From positions 1-42,951 of the forward strand of contig CANRLM010000009.1 of NCBI GenBank assembly GCA_947631435.1: a stretch of DNA of 42,951 nucleotides. Reading direction: 5' to 3'. Below the pieces are notes generated by a model. It was not told the origin of the DNA and did not search any database. It saw only the letters and a program-made list of their open reading frames with translations. The DNA is from an uncultured Akkermansia sp. Its GTDB lineage: Bacteria; Verrucomicrobiota; Verrucomicrobiia; Verrucomicrobiales; Akkermansiaceae. Shown here piece after piece: positions 7,148 to 15,177 of this stretch (position 1 is the stretch's first letter; the number at the start of each line of letters is the position of its first letter). The position numbers were made by a program, and so were the translations under genes.

Positions 7148-10119
7148 TAGATCTTCTTCTGCACTTTCACGTAAAGTTTATCCGGGTTCTTGGTCGAGAG
7201 CGCGACGATGGTGCTGTCATCATCGTAGAGCCCTAGACGCATGAAGCCATCCTCCCCGCGGACGAACCGATTGTCCGACTCGCTCTTGGTGTAGTAGTTT
7301 TTCAACGAGTTGTTGAGCGTCGTGGTCGACGGGTAAGACTTGAGCTGCCCGGAAACATAGTTCTGCATCTGCGACGTCGTGCTGTACGAGGCGAATTTAT
7401 TGGCATTCGCCGTGATTCTGTCAGAGAGCGCTTTCTCCTTGTTATTGATGGTAGAGTTGAGCGTCCGCACCTCAGAATCAATGCGGTCGGAAAGCGCCTT
7501 CTCCTTGTTATTGATGGTTGTGTTGAGGTTTCTGACCTCGGAATCAATGCGGTCGGAGAGCGCCTTCTCCTTGTTGTTGATGGTGGTATTGAGGTTTTTG
7601 ACCTCGGTTTCGATGCGCGAGCCGAGACTCTGCGTTTCGCTGGCGATGCGGTCGTTCAGCGTGTTATAATTCTGCGAGATAGCGGCGTTAATGCCCCGCT
7701 CCTTTTCGTCAATCTCCGTCTTGGTGTAAAAATTTTCATTCACCCAGCTCACGATCATCTTCGGCGTCGGCACGGTGTCGTCACTCCGGTCTTGCATAGA
7801 CGACGCTATCATCACCCCGCCCACCATGCTCTTCGTGGCAGAGTTGAGGATGAGCCCGTCCGAGGCATCCTGCGTAAACTGGTCGGAGGTTACAAGCCCC
7901 TGATAATACATATCGACGAAGTACTCCTTATGCTCCGCCATGATCTTCTCCAGCCACTTCATATTCCGCGCCGCCCAGCCGCTCGGCTGCATGTGCTGAA
8001 TCGCCCCGCCGTACACCAGATTATTCGCCAGATGATGCTCCTCATCCGCCCCTACGCCCACGCGGAACGGTATCGGGTTCGCCTGCCCATACATGGACCC
8101 CAGCCGTATCACCCCAGCCTGCCCCAGCGTGGCAAACGGTATCTGCATGCGCCCCTCGTCATCCATCCCGATGACCGGTGCGCTCTCCAAATTCCCCGTG
8201 TAGCTCGGCTTTACCACCCCGTACGTGTCGCGGCTCGCCCGCCTCGCCCAGATGCGCCCTTGGTCGTCCACGCCGATGCCCCCCACGCCGTCCTCCAGAC
8301 TCCCTTCAACCGAGAGCTGCACTGTCCCCTGCACTGTGGTTTGCGCGACAGGAACTCGCATCTGACCGTGCTCATCCGTCCCAACAGGTGCTCCTTTCTC
8401 GATGGTGATGTCGGTCCCCAGCTTCGTAAGCCCGTACACCTCCGCCGTCGCTATGTCATTCGCCTCGCCGATGCGCACCCAGCTCGCGGTTCCGTCCGGC
8501 TGTTCCAGCCAGGCGTAGACGTCGTATCCGTCGCGGTGCATGCGCACGTGCTGCGTCAGAGTCCATTCATCCGCCGGTAGCCCGCGCACCTGCCAATATG
8601 GCACGTCGCCGATAAGGATGGCGGAATCCGTCTCCGGGTCGTACTCCACCACCGCCTCCGGAAAAACCTCGCGCAAACTCAGCACGAGTTGCCTCGCCGC
8701 CTCCGTCTGCCCCATACTTGCCGGCGGCAGAGCCACGCTCTTCCCGTTCACAAACATGGAGCCGCTCTCCCTCCTCTCCGCCTCAGGCGTGAAGATTGCC
8801 ACCGGCGGCGCATCCTGCTGCGCCACGTAGTAATACACCCCGCCGTTGCAGGTCTCCCCGTCCTGCGGTATCTCTTCGTAACTTTGAACGATGATGCGCC
8901 GCACCGCTTCCCCGGGTCGACCATCAACTCCATACACCCTCTGCGTACTCGTGCGCACTTCCCCTGTCAGCGGGTCTCTGTACACCATGTACCCCTCCGA
9001 GTTGATATAGGGGGCAAAGCCGTCTTCCCCGCGAGCCGGGCCGCCGTCCAGCCACTGCTGCGATTCGTCATCCCAGTACCTCCAGTGCCCCTCGCTGTCA
9101 ACATACGGGCTCTTGCCGTCCTCCCCTGTGATTTTCACCATCGTGTCCACCCCGCCGATAAACAAATGCTCCGTCTCAGGGTCCACCCACACCACCGAAC
9201 GCACATTATCCTCAAACTCTACCAAAAACAGCTCCAAACGCCGCACTGTCGCCTCCGTCTCTTGCCGCGTCGCGCGCACGTCCTCCACCAGCTCCGTCAC
9301 CTGGTCGCGGATGTCCTTTGTCGCCGCGTTCGCCAGCTCCTGCGCGCTGCCCTTCACCTCGTCCACAGCCCCCTGCGCTTCGCCCGCGCTCTCCGCCGCC
9401 TCCTCCGCGCTCTGCTTCGCCGCTTCTGCATACCCCTTCGCCTCCGCCGTCGCTTCGTCCACCACGCCTTCCACAGCATTCTCTATCGCCTTGTGCACAT
9501 TGTCCGCAGCCTCCTTCGCTTCGTCGCGGTAGCCCTTGGCCTCCGCCGTCGCTTCCTTCACTGCCTCGTCCAGCGAGCTCTCCAGCCTCTTCTCCGCCTC
9601 CTCCGCCCTCTTGGCGCTTGCCTCGGCGTCGTTGGCGTGCTGGAGGGCATCCATCGCCGCTGTCACGGCCCGCTCCGCCGCCATTGCCGCTGTCGTCGTC
9701 GCCTTCCACACCATCATCACGTGCGCCTGCGCCTTCCCGGGCAGGTAGGCTGAAAGCGTCTTCGTCTCCGTCTGCTCAATCTCATCCGGCGTGAGGTCAA
9801 GGTCAGTCGGCAACACGCCTATCTTCCCGTGGGCTATTCTCAATCGCTCCCCGGCCACGCTCACGGATCGTATCTCCCACGTGTAGCTGTTCACCTCCGT
9901 GAGCAGCGGGAAAACCACGTGCAGCATGCTCGTGTCATCATCCTGCGTGATGTCCATCTCCTCCGTGTGCCCATCTGGAAAGCTCACCAACCCGTCGAAT
10001 GTCACGTCGGAAAGGTCCGTCGCTTTCCCATCGTCGTTAAAAAAGCGGATGTTGTAGTCCGGCTGTGCCCCGGCCAGCACGCTCAAGTTCTGCTCTGCTC
10101 CCAAAAAATCAAGTTCCAT
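7147..10119 (-). CDS. Tail fibre/baseplate-type protein with BppU-like N-terminus
   Basis: 990 residues from MELDFLGAEQNLSVLAGAQP. Residues 1-95 ('YNIRFFND...VSFPDGHTEEMD...YTWEI') resemble the N-terminal domain of BppU-type upper baseplate and tail-fibre proteins. Residues about 115-320 are a long Ala/Glu-rich coiled coil. At about 330-400 there are two 'EDG.(S/A)PY(V/I).SEG' modules of the kind that decorate fibre stalks. Residues about 820-900 carry three 22-residue repeats (NTTINNKEKALSDRIDSEVR), again coiled coil, followed by a C-terminal tip. The start at 10119 is chosen because the late promoter predicts transcription beginning next to it; ATG at 10131 is an alternative. It is the first gene of the minus-strand tail operon and divergent from the second fibre gene. 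Confidence 0.82.
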   Translation of the reverse strand: MELDFLGAEQNLSVLAGAQPDYNIRFFNDDGKATDLSDVTFDGLVSFPDGHTEEMDITQDDDTSMLHVVFPLLTEVNSYTWEIRSVSVAGERLRIAHGKIGVLPTDLDLTPDEIEQTETKTLSAYLPGKAQAHVMMVWKATTTAAMAAERAVTAAMDALQHANDAEASAKRAEEAEKRLESSLDEAVKEATAEAKGYRDEAKEAADNVHKAIENAVEGVVDEATAEAKGYAEAAKQSAEEAAESAGEAQGAVDEVKGSAQELANAATKDIRDQVTELVEDVRATRQETEATVRRLELFLVEFEDNVRSVVWVDPETEHLFIGGVDTMVKITGEDGKSPYVDSEGHWRYWDDESQQWLDGGPARGEDGFAPYINSEGYMVYRDPLTGEVRTSTQRVYGVDGRPGEAVRRIIVQSYEEIPQDGETCNGGVYYYVAQQDAPPVAIFTPEAERRESGSMFVNGKSVALPPASMGQTEAARQLVLSLREVFPEAVVEYDPETDSAILIGDVPYWQVRGLPADEWTLTQHVRMHRDGYDVYAWLEQPDGTASWVRIGEANDIATAEVYGLTKLGTDITIEKGAPVGTDEHGQMRVPVAQTTVQGTVQLSVEGSLEDGVGGIGVDDQGRIWARRASRDTYGVVKPSYTGNLESAPVIGMDDEGRMQIPFATLGQAGVIRLGSMYGQANPIPFRVGVGADEEHHLANNLVYGGAIQHMQPSGWAARNMKWLEKIMAEHKEYFVDMYYQGLVTSDQFTQDASDGLILNSATKSMVGGVMIASSMQDRSDDTVPTPKMIVSWVNENFYTKTEIDEKERGINAAISQNYNTLNDRIASETQSLGSRIETEVKNLNTTINNKEKALSDRIDSEVRNLNTTINNKEKALSDRIDSEVRTLNSTINNKEKALSDRITANANKFASYSTTSQMQNYVSGQLKSYPSTTTLNNSLKNYYTKSESDNRFVRGEDGFMRLGLYDDDSTIVALSTKNPDKLYVKVQKKI
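7425..7622 (-). repeat. Three tandem 66-bp repeats in the fibre gene
   Basis: The hexamer ctcctt recurs at exactly 66-base spacing (7435, 7501, 7567) inside nearly identical units. Each unit encodes 22 residues with a LNTTINNKEKALSDRIDSEV pattern. Unit length is an exact multiple of three, so copy-number change by slippage would lengthen or shorten the coiled coil without a frameshift. Confidence 0.85.
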
Positions 10120-10126
10120 GCCTTTC

Positions 10127-10170
10127 AGCATGCCACATTTTTTCTCAAGACAAGACTCCAACGGTGTAAC
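10127..10170 (-). promoter_or_regulatory. Late promoter copy 2 (minus-strand tail operon)
   Basis: GTTACACCGTTGGAGTCTT reads on the minus strand at 10170-10152. Sixteen bases later comes TG-G-CATGCT (extended -10 shape, hexamer 10132-10127). The predicted start is near 10120 and the fibre ATG is at 10119, giving an essentially leaderless message with no Shine-Dalgarno. It forms a divergent pair with the copy at 10264. Confidence 0.6.
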
Positions 10171-10263
10171 TTATCGTTTTTTTTTACTTTCCCCTCGCCC
10201 TCTAAAATTTTTTTTATTTGTTATCTATTGATTCTCTGCGCTCAAACTTTTTAGCGCGGTTAT

Positions 10264-10307
10264 GTTACACCGTTGGAGTCTTCTCAAAAAATTTTTTCTG
10301 GCAAAAT
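10264..10307 (+). promoter_or_regulatory. Late promoter copy 3 (plus-strand fibre/lysis/portal/terminase unit)
   Basis: GTTACACCGTTGGAGTCTT at 10264-10282, then TG-G-CAAAAT (hexamer 10302-10307) at the same spacing as copies 2 and 4. The ATG of the collagen-like fibre follows at 10330. The 93 bases between the two divergent 19-mers are AT-rich (10171-10263). No coding content is seen there. Confidence 0.6.
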
Positions 10308-10329
10308 ACGGGTAAAACTTATACCGACC

Positions 10330-13300
10330 ATGATAGTCAAAACCATTCCCGGCGTTGCTTACACCGTATCTGCTTCTGCAACCTGCTCTGTCGTTGCCAA
10401 CACAGAAAACGGCTCGTCCATCACTCTCGTCTCGCTCATCAACGGCGGGCAAAAATCCTTCCAGGCTATTTCTTCCGAGGTTATTGTCTCGGACCCCACC
10501 GCTGCTGTCGTCCCTTTTGCTAACGCCTCCGTTCCGCTGGGTGAAGGTGAGGGCGGAGGCACCTCATTTGACGTAGACACCCTGGAAGATGTGATTCAAA
10601 ACGAGGTCGTCGATCTCTTCTTCGACCCCCAGACCGTCTCTGAACAGCAAATTTCGGATGTCAATGGCATCAGCCTTACCTACAAATACGCCGTGCTGGA
10701 CGGCAGCCGCGTCCCCAGCGGGCGCATCGCTGCCATCACTCTGCGTTGCCGCACCAACGCCGCCAACGGCGTGGCGGAAAGCCCCGTCTATCTGGCCGTG
10801 TTTACCAATGACCAAAAACCGGCGTTAATCGGTGTGTCGACGGATGCCGTTCGCCAGACCATCAACGGCTACGACACCTGGCACTTCGACCACTTGTTCC
10901 TGGTAGAGGGGCGCGCCGTGCGCCTGGTCCCCGTCCTCGTCCCGGCGGATGCGAAGAGCCTCAACTGGGCCAATCTGCCGCTCTTCATGGGCGGCATGGT
11001 CGGCAACGCCTCGGATAGCGAAATCAGCGAGGCCGTCTCCGGTAACACTCATGTCGCTAAGCCGCTCATCGGTTCTTGGTCCGTCGCTCGGGCCCTCTTC
11101 ACGGGCGGCGACGGCCGCGACGGCACAGACGGCAAGAGCGCCCTGCAAATCTGGCAGGAACAAGGAAACGAAGGCGGAGTAGATGAATTCTTAGCAAGCC
11201 TCAAAGGCGAGCCAGGCGAACCCGGCGCCCCGGGTGAACGCGGCGAAAAGGGCGATAAAGGCGACCCGGGCTCGATGGACGAAGACACCCTGCGCAGGGA
11301 GATTGCCGAGGCGGTCCAGGAAGCTTTAAAAGCCGATGGCGTCGTGGAGCTTACGACCGGCGAAGGCACGGCAAATGCCAACGCCAAATACATCCAGCTC
11401 GGCAGCCGTTACACACAGGAAGGCAAGCTCACCGCCGTGAGCCTCACCTGCCGCTCCAGCTCCAAGAACGAGATAGCGACGGAACCTCTCTATCTCGGCG
11501 TCTGGGAGAAGGATGCCGAAGACGACTCTTACTCCCGCCTGGGCTCCTCCTCCAACACCGTCACTCAGGAAATCGGCCAATCCAAGACGTGGCTCTTCGA
11601 CGAGCTTCCTCTTTCCGGGCGCCCGCTGCGCTTCGCTCTCCTTACAGAGGCTGAGGGCATCTGGCCTTCCGAGGACTGGAAGTTGTTTGGCCTGCGGGTC
11701 TTTGCTCGCCTTGAAGAAGACTCCGAGAGCGGTGTCGTAGGCAAGACGGGTGGCCTCACTAACTTTGTCCCAGCCGCAACCCTCTCCATTCTTGCCCCGG
11801 CGCAGCAGGAAAAATTCGCCCCAGCTTCGCACGTGGACGACACCAATGCCCACCTCCAAAACGGAGAGCGCGATAAATGGAACACCGCCGCCGCGGACAC
11901 GGCAAGCGCCCTGGCAAAAGCCGAGGCTGCCGCTCCCCTCACCGTCCTCAACGAGCATAAACAGGACTCCGTCGCTCACTTGAACCAAGAGGAACACGAG
12001 CAACTCACAACTCTCCTGCAAAGCGGCGGGGACGGCGTCGTCTCCGTTCCCGGCCCGAAAGGCGACAAAGGTGACGACGGCGTGACGTTCACTCCTCATG
12101 TCTCGGAGGAGGGGGTTCTTTCCTGGACGAACAACGGGCAGTTAGAGAATCCCTCGGAAGTGAACATCAAAGGAGCAGACGGCGCACAAGGTCCCGAGGG
12201 TGCTGCCGGCCCTGCCGGTCCTGCCGGTCCTGCCGGTCCTGCCGGTCCCGCCGGTCCTGCGGGAGCTGCGGGCAAGGACGCTGAGCTGACGGAAGACCAG
12301 ACGACCGATTTGCAATTTGTCCACGACAACAAAGACGGCCTCACGGCTCTCCTTCAAGGTGGCGGCGTGGATGGCGTCGTCTCCGTTCCCGGCCCAAAAG
12401 GCGACAAAGGTGACGACGGCGTGACGTTCACTCCTCATGTCTCGGAGGAGGGGGTTCTTTCCTGGACGAACAACGGGCAGTTAGAGAATCCCTCGGAAGT
12501 GAACATCAAAGGAGCAGACGGCGCACAAGGTCCCGAGGGTGCTGCCGGCCCTGCCGGTCCTGCCGGCCCTGCTGGTCTTGCCGGCCCCGCCGGGGCAGAC
12601 GGCAAAAGCGCCCTGCAAATCTGGCTGGACGAAGGAAACCATGGCGGCGCAACGGAATTCCTGGCAAGCCTCAAAGGCGAACCAGGGCCAGCCGGGAAGG
12701 ACGGACAAAACGGCTCCGACGGAAAACCGGGCTCCGACGGAGCCCCAGGCAAAGACGGCACCACCTTCATGCCAAACGTAGACTCCTACGGGCTGCTCAC
12801 CTGGTCCAACTCCGGCGGCCTCATGAACCCCGCGAGCGTAAATATCAAAGGCCCTCAAGGGCCTTCCGGGCCTACCGGTCCAGCGGGATCTGCCGGCACA
12901 CCGGGGAAGAATGGGGTGACGTTTACACCTCATGTCTCGGAGGAAGGTGTTCTTTCCTGGACGAATGATGGGAATTTACAGAATCCGCAGGAGGTTAATA
13001 TCAAGGGTGAAAAAGGGGAAACCGGCGACGGCGGTTACGTTTCTATCTCGGACTCAGGCGTTAAAATAGGAAAAAATGCTTCTCTAACCGAGAAAGCCGT
13101 TGTGATAGGAAATGACGCTGCTTCAACCGATAATGACAATATAGTAATAGGCAATTCTTCAAAATCTGACGGTACTTATAACGTTGTGATAGGAAAAAGA
13201 GCGATTCAAGGAGATTCAAATATAGTAATAAGTAATCCTTCCTGGATGGAGATAGACTTCGACCCGCTTAAAGACTTACCGTTGAGTGACTCTGTAATAA

Positions 13301-13677
13301 TTGGGAGAGTAAGTTATAACGACGGTTCGTTTATTCCTCCTTTTGAAAACATTAAACACGCAATCAGTATTGGAAACGATGAGTTAGCGGGAGACCACTC
13401 AGTCGCAATAGGAAGCAATGCGACCGGTGAATACTCTGTCGCTCTTGGCTCTGGTGCTAACATGGATTATCATTTTACCACAGTCATCAATATGGGGAAC
13501 CTTAGTATATTATTCTTCAGTAAAGACTCTGACCTGGCGTCACAGACGGAAGGTGAAGCCGGTATGGGGTATATACTACGAGGAGATGCGAATAGTGTCG
13601 CCGGGTCCGGATGCATCAAACTATCAGAGCTTTTAACCCGACCATTCGAAGTATATCTGGAAAGCACTTATTGGTAA
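10330..13677 (+). CDS. Collagen-like tail fibre with trimeric-adhesin-like tip
   Basis: 1115 residues starting MIVKTIPGVAYTVSASATCS. It is probably the receptor-binding fibre. After an N-terminal anchor, two divergent copies of a domain of about 130 residues (about 90-240 and 344-470) share 'CR...N.(V/I)A(E/T)(S/E)P(V/L)YL.V' and 'W.FD.L.L..GR..R'. Gly-X-Y collagen stalks follow at about 259-315, 574-654, 690-760 and 777-897. They are broken by four '(T)F(T/M)P.V...G.L(S/T)W(T/S)N.G' modules and by two 'GKSALQIW...FLASLKGEPG' modules. Residues 904-1115 have repeated '(V/A)IG' motifs (AVVIGNDA, NIVIGNSS, SVAIGSNA, SVALGSGA) like YadA-type heads. The frame is open from TTG at 10273, but the ATG at 10330 fits the promoter. 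The tip-coding DNA is distinctly more AT-rich than the rest, suggesting exchange of the tip. Confidence 0.87.
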   Translation: MIVKTIPGVAYTVSASATCSVVANTENGSSITLVSLINGGQKSFQAISSEVIVSDPTAAVVPFANASVPLGEGEGGGTSFDVDTLEDVIQNEVVDLFFDPQTVSEQQISDVNGISLTYKYAVLDGSRVPSGRIAAITLRCRTNAANGVAESPVYLAVFTNDQKPALIGVSTDAVRQTINGYDTWHFDHLFLVEGRAVRLVPVLVPADAKSLNWANLPLFMGGMVGNASDSEISEAVSGNTHVAKPLIGSWSVARALFTGGDGRDGTDGKSALQIWQEQGNEGGVDEFLASLKGEPGEPGAPGERGEKGDKGDPGSMDEDTLRREIAEAVQEALKADGVVELTTGEGTANANAKYIQLGSRYTQEGKLTAVSLTCRSSSKNEIATEPLYLGVWEKDAEDDSYSRLGSSSNTVTQEIGQSKTWLFDELPLSGRPLRFALLTEAEGIWPSEDWKLFGLRVFARLEEDSESGVVGKTGGLTNFVPAATLSILAPAQQEKFAPASHVDDTNAHLQNGERDKWNTAAADTASALAKAEAAAPLTVLNEHKQDSVAHLNQEEHEQLTTLLQSGGDGVVSVPGPKGDKGDDGVTFTPHVSEEGVLSWTNNGQLENPSEVNIKGADGAQGPEGAAGPAGPAGPAGPAGPAGPAGAAGKDAELTEDQTTDLQFVHDNKDGLTALLQGGGVDGVVSVPGPKGDKGDDGVTFTPHVSEEGVLSWTNNGQLENPSEVNIKGADGAQGPEGAAGPAGPAGPAGLAGPAGADGKSALQIWLDEGNHGGATEFLASLKGEPGPAGKDGQNGSDGKPGSDGAPGKDGTTFMPNVDSYGLLTWSNSGGLMNPASVNIKGPQGPSGPTGPAGSAGTPGKNGVTFTPHVSEEGVLSWTNDGNLQNPQEVNIKGEKGETGDGGYVSISDSGVKIGKNASLTEKAVVIGNDAASTDNDNIVIGNSSKSDGTYNVVIGKRAIQGDSNIVISNPSWMEIDFDPLKDLPLSDSVIIGRVSYNDGSFIPPFENIKHAISIGNDELAGDHSVAIGSNATGEYSVALGSGANMDYHFTTVINMGNLSILFFSKDSDLASQTEGEAGMGYILRGDANSVAGSGCIKLSELLTRPFEVYLESTYW
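12034..12227 (+). repeat. Near-identical 194-bp direct repeat, copy A (copy B 12373-12566)
   Basis: The segment at 12034-12227 recurs at 12373-12566, offset 339 bases (113 codons), with a single difference that I can see (g/a near 12058). It covers one collagen stretch and one TFTPHVSEEGVLSWTNNGQ module. A third, diverged copy of the module is at 12912-13005. Recent duplication or gene conversion inside the fibre stalk is the simplest reading. Confidence 0.85.
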
Positions 13678-13691
13678 ATCAAAAACTATTT

Positions 13692-13728
13692 TCGTAATTC
13701 GTAACTCGTAATTCGCAACTCGTAATTC
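13692..13728 (-). repeat. GAATTAC heptamer repeat (minus orientation)
   Basis: Five imperfect heptamers of the GTAATTC/GTAACTC type fill the gap between the fibre stop and the next start. Read on the minus strand they match the GAATTAC/GAGTTAC arrays at 21455, 23482 and 23758. Confidence 0.75.
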
Positions 13729-13738
13729 AAACAACACC

Positions 13739-13972
13739 ATGACAGAAGAAAAACATGAGAAAGCAGAGAAGGCAGCCGGGTGGCTGGTGAAGGCGCTGAC
13801 GGGCTGGGGGGTGCCCGGCACGCTGGCGCGTGTGCTGGCAGGCGCGATTGTGGGCGCGGTTGCGGGGTGGTATTTGGCGACGGCGTCGGGTTGTACGGTG
13901 AGCTTTACGAAGCTGCCGGACGGTACTGTGCAGGCGGCGGGTGCTGTGGCGCCGGTGCAGGTGACGAAGTAA
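13739..13972 (+). CDS. Small membrane protein, putative holin
   Basis: 77 residues starting MTEEKHEKAEKAAGWLVKAL. A charged N-terminus is followed by one or two hydrophobic stretches (about 27-52, LARVLAGAIVGAVAGWYLAT) and a short tail beginning 'GCTVSF'. Small size, a Gly/Ala-rich membrane segment and position upstream of a second membrane protein and an amidase fit a lysis cassette. No family is assigned, so holin is an inference. The 'ASGC' could also be a lipobox-like sequence, but it lies after a late membrane segment. No ribosome binding site is seen; the start is preceded by aacaacacc. Confidence 0.65.
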   Translation: MTEEKHEKAEKAAGWLVKALTGWGVPGTLARVLAGAIVGAVAGWYLATASGCTVSFTKLPDGTVQAAGAVAPVQVTK

Positions 13973-14022
13973 ATAAAGTTTTCTACGCGAAGGCGTGGAG
14001 AGGAAAAAAAGGAAGAAAAGAG

Positions 14023-14256
14023 ATGTGTAAAAGAGAGCCCGGTGAGCCGCTGTACAGCTATGCATGGCGGCAGCTTTGTGAGAAGCCGCAGATGGTGCTG
14101 GCGTGTATAGGGTTGGTGGCCGCCGGGTTCCTTTACCACGACCTTCGTAACCTCATGCTGAGCCAGACGCAGACGAATTTGCAGATTGCGCAGGAGCTGC
14201 GGGAGCTCAATATCCGCGTGCAGAATTTGGAGCTTAAATCCAAGTCCCCACCATAA
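14023..14256 (+). CDS. Small membrane protein of the lysis region
   Basis: 77 residues from MCKREPGEPLYSYAWRQLCE. It has one clear transmembrane segment (MVLACIGLVAAGFLY, about 26-42), then an amphipathic coiled-coil-like tail (QIAQELRELNIRVQNLELK). The topology (short N-terminus, one membrane helix, periplasmic coil) resembles i-spanins or class III holins. A purine-rich ggaagaaaagag precedes the ATG. The frame is open upstream to 13780, but that part is a shadow of the previous gene. It is the second of two small membrane genes before the endolysin, which supports a lysis role. The exact class is uncertain. Confidence 0.65.
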   Translation: MCKREPGEPLYSYAWRQLCEKPQMVLACIGLVAAGFLYHDLRNLMLSQTQTNLQIAQELRELNIRVQNLELKSKSPP

Positions 14257-14303
14257 AAAAACCTACCCGCCGAGTTAAGCGCTGCAACGCCCCGGCGGGT
14301 AGG
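14257..14303 (-). terminator. Rho-independent terminator of small RNA 2
   Basis: A perfect 11-bp GC-rich stem with a 20-base loop that holds a smaller AGCG/CGC hairpin. It is followed by TTTTTTT on the minus strand. Confidence 0.75.
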
Positions 14304-14328
14304 AAAAAATGATCAAGATTTCTTGTTC
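14257..14328 (-). ncRNA. Putative antisense small RNA 2 (about 72 nt)
   Basis: A minus-strand unit inside the plus-strand lysis cassette. A promoter at 14335-14363 would start RNA near 14328. It runs through a small CAAGAAATCTTG hairpin to a strong terminator (CCTACCCGCCG at 14262-14272 pairing with CGGCGGGTAGG at 14293-14303, then seven T on the minus strand). The stem has the A-run on the wrong side to terminate plus-strand transcription. The RNA is antisense to the region between the second membrane protein and the amidase. Its 5' part has TCCGAACA, also found near the 5' end of small RNA 1. No known family is recognised. Confidence 0.6.
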
Positions 14329-14334
14329 GGATTT

Positions 14335-14363
14335 ATTAAAACATGGAGAGATGAGAGAGTCAA
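14335..14363 (-). promoter_or_regulatory. Promoter of small RNA 2
   Basis: On the minus strand TTGACT (14363-14358), exactly 17 bases, then TTTAAT (14340-14335), five of six matches to the -10 consensus. It faces against the surrounding operon and has no coding sequence downstream before the terminator. Confidence 0.65.
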
Positions 14364-14437
14364 GAGAAAATTTTAGCCCCGTTGCCTGCCCCCTTTCGGG
14401 GACAGGGCGGGAGGCTACTCACAACAGCAGATGGTAC

Positions 14438-14569
14438 ATGAGGAAGAGAGCCTCGATAACCCATTCCATAAGCAGAGGGCTTATGGCCATCGCGTTGCAT
14501 TTGGTCTTAATCATTTTGTTTTTTGCCGGCTTTTGCAGAGACCGACAGGAGGATTCTAACACAATCTAA
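14438..14569 (+). CDS. Possible 43-residue membrane peptide
   Basis: A short frame starting MRKRASITHSISRGL with a hydrophobic run MAIALHLVLIILFFAGFC and a charged end. The positive-inside N-terminus, single membrane helix and lysis-cassette location would suit a holin or spanin component. There is no ribosome binding site at a normal distance and the peptide is very short, so it may be chance. The 328-base gap 14257-14584 otherwise holds only the small RNA 2 unit and a CCTGCCCC/GGGGACAGG hairpin near 14386-14408. Confidence 0.3.
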   Translation: MRKRASITHSISRGLMAIALHLVLIILFFAGFCRDRQEDSNTI

Positions 14570-14584
14570 CGACTTATTCAAGTT

Positions 14585-15172
14585 ATGAGAATTGCATTGT
14601 TACCGGGGCACGCGCAGGAGAGGGAGGGGAGCTCGATGTGCTGCGGGCATTTTAAGGGGTATGGGGAGTGGTGTTTGGCGACGTGGTATATTCCGCTGTT
14701 GGCGAAGGGGCTGAGGGAGCTTGGCTACGATGTGGTGCGGACGCAGAGGACGGACGCGGGCGGGACGACGCCGTCGTACTCGGCGAAGGCGGCGAATGCG
14801 GTGGGGGCTGATTTGGCGCTGGAGTTTCATTTTAATTCGGCTTCTCCTGCGGCGAATGGCACGGAGGTTATGTACTGGCATGCGTCTGCGACGGGGAAGG
14901 TTTTTGCGTGGCAGCTTGCGCAGAGGGTTGCGGGGCTGCTGGGGACGCAACTGCACGGGGACGGCGCGCTGGCGGTTCCGACGCCCGACAACCGCGGGAC
15001 GGAGGCTTTTCGCAAATCTCGCATGCCGTTTTTTATGGTTGAGGTGTGTTTTGCCGGGAGCAATGAGACGGATTGCCAGTTGTTTACGCAAGCTTTACTG
15101 AGCGGGGAGTGGGAGAGGAGGATGCCGGGGATTATTGACCGGTGCATCAGAGAAGTTTACACAAACAATTAA
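14585..15172 (+). CDS. Endolysin, N-acetylmuramoyl-L-alanine amidase (Amidase_3)
   Basis: 195 residues. It cleaves the amide bond between muramic acid and the stem peptide to release progeny. Amidase_3 signatures are complete: zinc ligands H9 (in LPGHAQ), E28 (in GYGEW) and H82 (in LEFHFNS), and catalytic E153 (in FFMVEVCF). The whole protein is the catalytic domain, with no cell-wall-binding domain. This is usual for phages of Gram-negative-type hosts and is one of the few host hints here. There is no signal peptide, so it depends on a holin. AGGAGG lies about 35 bases upstream, too far to serve this ATG. The gene after it starts five bases downstream. Confidence 0.9.
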   Translation: MRIALLPGHAQEREGSSMCCGHFKGYGEWCLATWYIPLLAKGLRELGYDVVRTQRTDAGGTTPSYSAKAANAVGADLALEFHFNSASPAANGTEVMYWHASATGKVFAWQLAQRVAGLLGTQLHGDGALAVPTPDNRGTEAFRKSRMPFFMVEVCFAGSNETDCQLFTQALLSGEWERRMPGIIDRCIREVYTNN

Positions 15173-15177
15173 CGACC

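Noticed and set aside
10264..10307. Sigma54 promoters at the late motifs (TTGG ... GGCA)
   Set aside because: The GG and GC elements are about 16-24 bases apart rather than the required 10, so the -24/-12 pattern does not fit.
10330..13677. Diversity-generating retroelement targeting the fibre tip
   Set aside because: No reverse transcriptase, accessory gene or template repeat was found anywhere in the window.
14262..14303. Terminator for the plus-strand lysis genes
   Set aside because: On the plus strand the stem is followed by A, not T; it fits only minus-strand transcription.
14421..14492. A 23-residue hydrophobic peptide on the minus strand (MAISPLLMEWVIEALFLMYH...) as a type I toxin next to small RNA 2
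   Set aside because: No promoter or ribosome binding site was seen for it, and the small RNA promoter lies downstream of it on the same strand, so the two do not form an antisense pair.
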